Assembly: GCA_003221085.1 (NCBI GenBank) | Contig: QHUD01000068.1 | Span: 1 to 6,401 of the forward strand | DNA: 6,401 nt | Direction of reading: 5' to 3' | Origin: Gemmatimonadota bacterium | GTDB taxonomy: Bacteria; Gemmatimonadota; Gemmatimonadetes; Gemmatimonadales; GWC2-71-9 | Shown here: one piece after another, positions 5,192-6,401 of the stretch | Layout of the letters: every line of letters starts with the position of its first letter | Numbering within the stretch: the stretch's first letter is position 1 | The notes under the pieces: model-generated | Told to the model about the DNA's origin: nothing | What the model saw: only the letters and a program-made list of their open reading frames with translations | The model's database searches: none | Translations under genes and position numbers: made by a program

Positions 5192-5206
5192 AACCTCACC
5201 CCCTGA

Positions 5207-5233
5207 CCTCCTCTCCACTGCGTGGAGAGGGGG
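5207..5233. repeat. Interspersed palindrome, second copy
   Basis: CTCTCCAC, loop TGC and GTGGAGAG form the core, extended to 12 pairs with one wobble. The preceding CCTCACCCC-type run matches the element at 3179-3208. It separates the radical SAM operon from the second cassette. Confidence 0.7.
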
Positions 5234-5259
5234 GATCACGGGGGTGGAAGGTCGATGAT

Positions 5260-5279
5260 CCCGGGGCCTGCGCCCAGGG
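5260..5279 (-). terminator. Hairpin after the second coiled-coil gene (terminator-like)
   Basis: CCCGGGGC and GCCCAGGG (plus-strand reading) pair at 7 of 8 positions around a 4-base loop, beginning 6 bases past the stop. It matches in position and composition the stronger hairpin after copy 1. No U-tract. Confidence 0.35.
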
Positions 5280-5285
5280 TCAGTG

Positions 5286-5621
5286 CTATCGCCGCAGCAG
5301 GAGGCTGACCACTCCGGCCCCGGTGCCGATTACGGCCAGCGCCGTAGGGGCCCAGAAGGCGAACATCCACTTCACGAGGTCTGCGCGGGTCTTCTGGATC
5401 TCCACTCGCAGCTCCGCGATGCGCTGCTCCCACCGGGCGTCCGATTCCGCCAGGCGCTGCTCGAGCTTCGCGTCGAAGCGAGAGAAGTTCAGCTCGTTCA
5501 ACTCCCGCAGGTCGGCCCGGTACGTGTCGTCTACGGCATTGAACCAGTCCACGAGCTCGTTCGCTATCTCCTCGCCGAACGCGTCATAGAACCGCTTGGA
5601 CAGCCTTGCCGTGACGGGCAC
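5286..5621 (-). CDS. Small coiled-coil protein with C-terminal membrane helix, copy 2 (111 aa)
   Basis: GTG start with GGAGGG 3 nt upstream, exactly as in copy 1; the longer open frame to 5840 would read through the promoter and heptad array and is rejected. Head 1-35 and coiled coil 36-85 are followed by a single membrane helix at about 86-109 (MFAFWAPTALAVIGTGAGVV). Relative to copy 1 the head differs at positions 14, 32, 40 and 47. The coil carries a longer, different stretch (ESDARWEQRIAELRVEIQ) that adds 8 residues. Same predicted topology: cytoplasmic coiled coil on a membrane anchor. Such proteins often self-associate, so the two paralogues could form hetero-oligomers, but this is a guess. 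Function unknown. It lies upstream of the radical SAM operon but is separated from it by a hairpin and a palindrome, so it is probably transcribed alone. Confidence 0.87.
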   Translation of the reverse strand: MPVTARLSKRFYDAFGEEIANELVDWFNAVDDTYRADLRELNELNFSRFDAKLEQRLAESDARWEQRIAELRVEIQKTRADLVKWMFAFWAPTALAVIGTGAGVVSLLLRR

Positions 5622-5707
5622 GTGCCCTCCCCACTGTTGGACGGGCCCGAATGTGCGGTGCTGTCGGCGGTCCGGCGTAGGCAAAAGGTTGCGGGAGGGC
5701 GCCGATT
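5622..5707 (-). promoter_or_regulatory. 5' leader with anti-Shine-Dalgarno element (copy 2)
   Basis: The first 34 nt of the predicted transcript (5707-5674) are identical to copy 1. GCGCCCTCC (minus strand, 5702-5694) faces GGAGGGCAC (minus strand, 5630-5622). Seven contiguous pairs cover GGAGGGC, with one mismatch where copy 1 has a pair. The intervening 43 nt have diverged from copy 1, so the paired parts are the retained ones. Confidence 0.48.
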
Positions 5708-5710
5708 CTG

Positions 5711-5744
5711 GCCGAGCATACGCTCGGCGGAGGCGCCGAGTCAA
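5711..5744 (-). promoter_or_regulatory. Sigma-70-like promoter overlaid with three alternating half-sites (copy 2)
   Basis: TTGACT (5744-5739), an 18-bp spacer and TATGCT (5720-5715) on the minus strand. CTCGGC, GCCGAG and CTCGGC at 5740-5735, 5728-5723 and 5716-5711 repeat the copy 1 arrangement with different 6-bp gap sequences. This is the stronger of the two -10 elements. Confidence 0.68.
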
Positions 5745-5746
5745 CG

Positions 5747-5774
5747 GCTCCCTGCTCCCTGCTCCCTGCTCCCT
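5747..5774. repeat. Heptamer tandem repeat next to the promoter (four units)
   Basis: Four exact GCTCCCT units start 2 bp upstream of the -35, as in copy 1, where there are six units mostly of GCTCCCC. Unit number and sequence therefore vary between cassettes. Confidence 0.85.
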
Positions 5775-5800
5775 CTTCCACGTTCGTGCAGAGGGGGGAC
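5771..5800. repeat. Decayed copy of the interspersed palindrome
   Basis: CCCTCTTCCAC, GTTC, GTGCAGAGGGGGG: the right arm and following GACGA match the element at 3179-3208, but the arms now pair with two mismatches and wobbles. Its position upstream of the heptad array matches copy 1. Confidence 0.5.
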
Positions 5801-5825
5801 GAAGGAGGCAGCGTGTGTCCGCTTC

Positions 5826-5841
5826 TGTGACAACCCTCACA
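5826..5841. promoter_or_regulatory. Consensus-like CRP/FNR-family site
   Basis: TGTGACAACCCTCACA has both half-sites of the CRP consensus (TGTGA-N6-TCACA) intact. Its centre is about 62-64 bp upstream of the start predicted from the -10 at 5885-5890, near the class I activator position. It is also about 126 bp upstream of the copy 2 promoter start. No CRP gene is in the window, so the binding protein is inferred. Confidence 0.45.
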
Positions 5842-5884
5842 ACAGCAGCGTTTTCAAGGGCCTAGCGGCCGGGCCGGGTGCCGG

Positions 5885-5890
5885 TATATT
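5885..5890 (+). promoter_or_regulatory. Candidate plus-strand -10 element
   Basis: TATATT matches the -10 consensus at five of six positions in an otherwise GC-rich stretch. There is no recognisable -35, which would suit an activator-dependent promoter served by the CRP-like site upstream. Confidence 0.35.
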
Positions 5891-6212
5891 CACCGCGCGA
5901 GGTCTCCGTCGCCCGCCCTTGAGCGACGCTGACCGGTTGGTGGGTGATGGTGGGCGCAGCTGGCGGTTCTGCAGCGGTAATTCCGGTCGGCAGCGAGCCC
6001 GCCCCGGGGGTGTGGGGTCCGAGTCGAGGGCCAAGGGGCTGGCGTGCGGTATCAGTGCCTGCCTGCAACAGAGACTCGGCAGCGGCTTGACGGCACGCGC
6101 TGTTCGTGTCGGCATAGTCGTTGCAGTCACGCATCAGTGGTTCCGTAGGAGCGCCTCGGTGTGCGGGTGAGGGCGAGCGCGGATCGGCCGCCTGCCGCAT
6201 GTCTGAGAGCCA

Positions 6213-6228
6213 TGTGATGGACATCACG
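6213..6228. promoter_or_regulatory. Second CRP-like palindrome
   Basis: TGTGATGGACATCACG keeps TGTGA-N6-TCAC and contains the perfect inverted repeat GTGATG-GA-CATCAC (6215-6228 less the last base). It lies only 17 bp before the candidate start at 6245 and next to its ribosome site. A repressor site or an RNA hairpin is therefore as likely as an activator site. Confidence 0.35.
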
Positions 6229-6244
6229 CAGGAGGCGGTCGCAC

Positions 6245-6401
6245 GTGGAGCCAGTACAGGAGACGCAGCGCCGGAAGGTGGCGCCGGGCACCGTGTGGTC
6301 CGGTCCCCGGCCGGCGATACGCGATCGCGACCTCGCAGCGGAGACCTCCCGCCTGAGAATGGACAGGCCAGCGGAAGTTCGGCTGCATCTGCAGCGCCGC
6401 G
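6245..6401 (+). CDS. Possible CDS start, partial (C-terminus outside window)
   Basis: AGGAGG at 6230-6235 lies 9 nt before this GTG and the frame is open for 52 codons to the edge. The sequence is charged and Arg-rich (for example RDRDLAAETSRLRMDRP) with no motif I recognise. Two minus-strand frames are open over the same bases, and open frames of this length are common at this GC content, so support rests on the ribosome site alone. Confidence 0.28.
   Translation, partial: MEPVQETQRRKVAPGTVWSGPRPAIRDRDLAAETSRLRMDRPAEVRLHLQRR

Larger units (their letters stand above)
5286..5800 (-). repeat. Duplicated gene cassette, copy 2
   Basis: Same gene, leader block, promoter, heptad array and (decayed) palindrome as 2680-3208, in direct orientation. 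The two copies bracket the radical SAM-flippase operon. Confidence 0.8.
5842..6244. other. Gene-poor stretch without a convincing CDS or known RNA
   Basis: Open frames exist on both strands but are rich in Pro, Ala, Arg, Ser and Gly and lack ribosome sites and family motifs. No tRNA, rRNA or riboswitch that I know is visible. Notable contents are a -10-like TATATT at 5885-5890, a CGTCGC/GCGACG stem at 5907-5928 with a 10-base loop, and a second CRP-like dyad at 6213-6228. A long 5' leader or an unannotated small RNA is possible. Confidence 0.4.

Noticed and set aside
4135..5589. Plus-strand 484-codon open frame opposite the radical SAM gene and copy 2
   Set aside because: It crosses the radical SAM gene, an intergenic palindrome and another gene in antisense, and has no motif of its own.
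5947..6090. Plus-strand 47-residue small ORF after the candidate promoter
   Set aside because: No good ribosome site; Gly/Pro/Ala-rich without motif or signal sequence.
6203..6232. Resemblance to the GAGAGCC...hairpin segment of bacterial group II introns
   Set aside because: The segment GAGAGCCATGTGATGG recalls that motif, but the expected complement to the outer stem is absent and no intron ends, domain V or reverse transcriptase are visible.
6224..6388. Minus-strand 54-residue frame starting ATG at 6388
   Set aside because: No ribosome site or recognisable motif; overlaps two competing open frames.
5862..6401. Minus-strand open frame running in from the right edge
   Set aside because: Open for about 540 bases but Pro/Ala/Arg/Ser/Thr-rich with few charged pairs or motifs. 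A faint Ig-like stretch (PTITHQPVSV) is too short to support a gene.

Overview
The window is GC-rich, densely packed bacterial chromosome with almost all genes on the minus strand. My best guess for the source is a member of Gemmatimonadota or a similar high-GC Gram-negative soil lineage. This rests on the short secreted peptide ending its signal region in a Cys-Ala-Asp-Ala-Thr-Gly-Pro type motif, the small coiled-coil/membrane proteins of a kind I associate with that phylum, and the heptameric tandem repeats. It is an inference; no marker gene is present.

Layout, left to right. (1) 1-1024, minus: an AraC-type regulator with a degenerate receiver-like N-terminus overlaps by 4 bp (GTGA) the start of a true response-regulator receiver protein that runs off the left edge. 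Two direct repeats exactly 21 bp apart sit just upstream of the AraC gene. They also sit just upstream of a weak promoter reading the other way. (2) 1145-1273, plus: a 42-residue exported, Cys-containing peptide with an excellent Shine-Dalgarno site. It is tail-to-tail with a 416-residue TPR protein without an HTH (1301-2551, minus). (3) 2680-3208: a cassette encoding a 103-residue coiled-coil protein with one C-terminal membrane helix, with its own promoter, a conserved transcript leader, a heptad tandem repeat and a palindrome. (4) 3287-5127, minus: a two-gene operon, radical SAM enzyme (CxxxCxxC plus a C-terminal Cys cluster) then a UPF0104/flippase-like multispan membrane protein, with ATGA overlap. 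(5) 5286-5800: a second copy of the cassette in (3), encoding a 111-residue paralogue. (6) 5801-6401: mostly non-coding as far as I can tell, with two CRP-like palindromes, a plausible plus-strand -10 element and a weakly supported CDS start at the right edge.

How the parts may work together. The left block looks like a regulatory locus in which a two-component-type pair, a divergent exported peptide and a TPR protein could form a signalling module. The right block is a membrane- or lipid-related enzyme pair bracketed by two direct copies of a membrane-anchored coiled-coil cassette. The most unusual signals are regulatory. In both cassettes three alternating 6-bp half-sites lie across the promoter. 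The first 34 transcribed bases are identical in both, and they carry a segment complementary to the gene's own Shine-Dalgarno region, which suggests leader-mediated translational control. All functional links between genes are inferred from position only.
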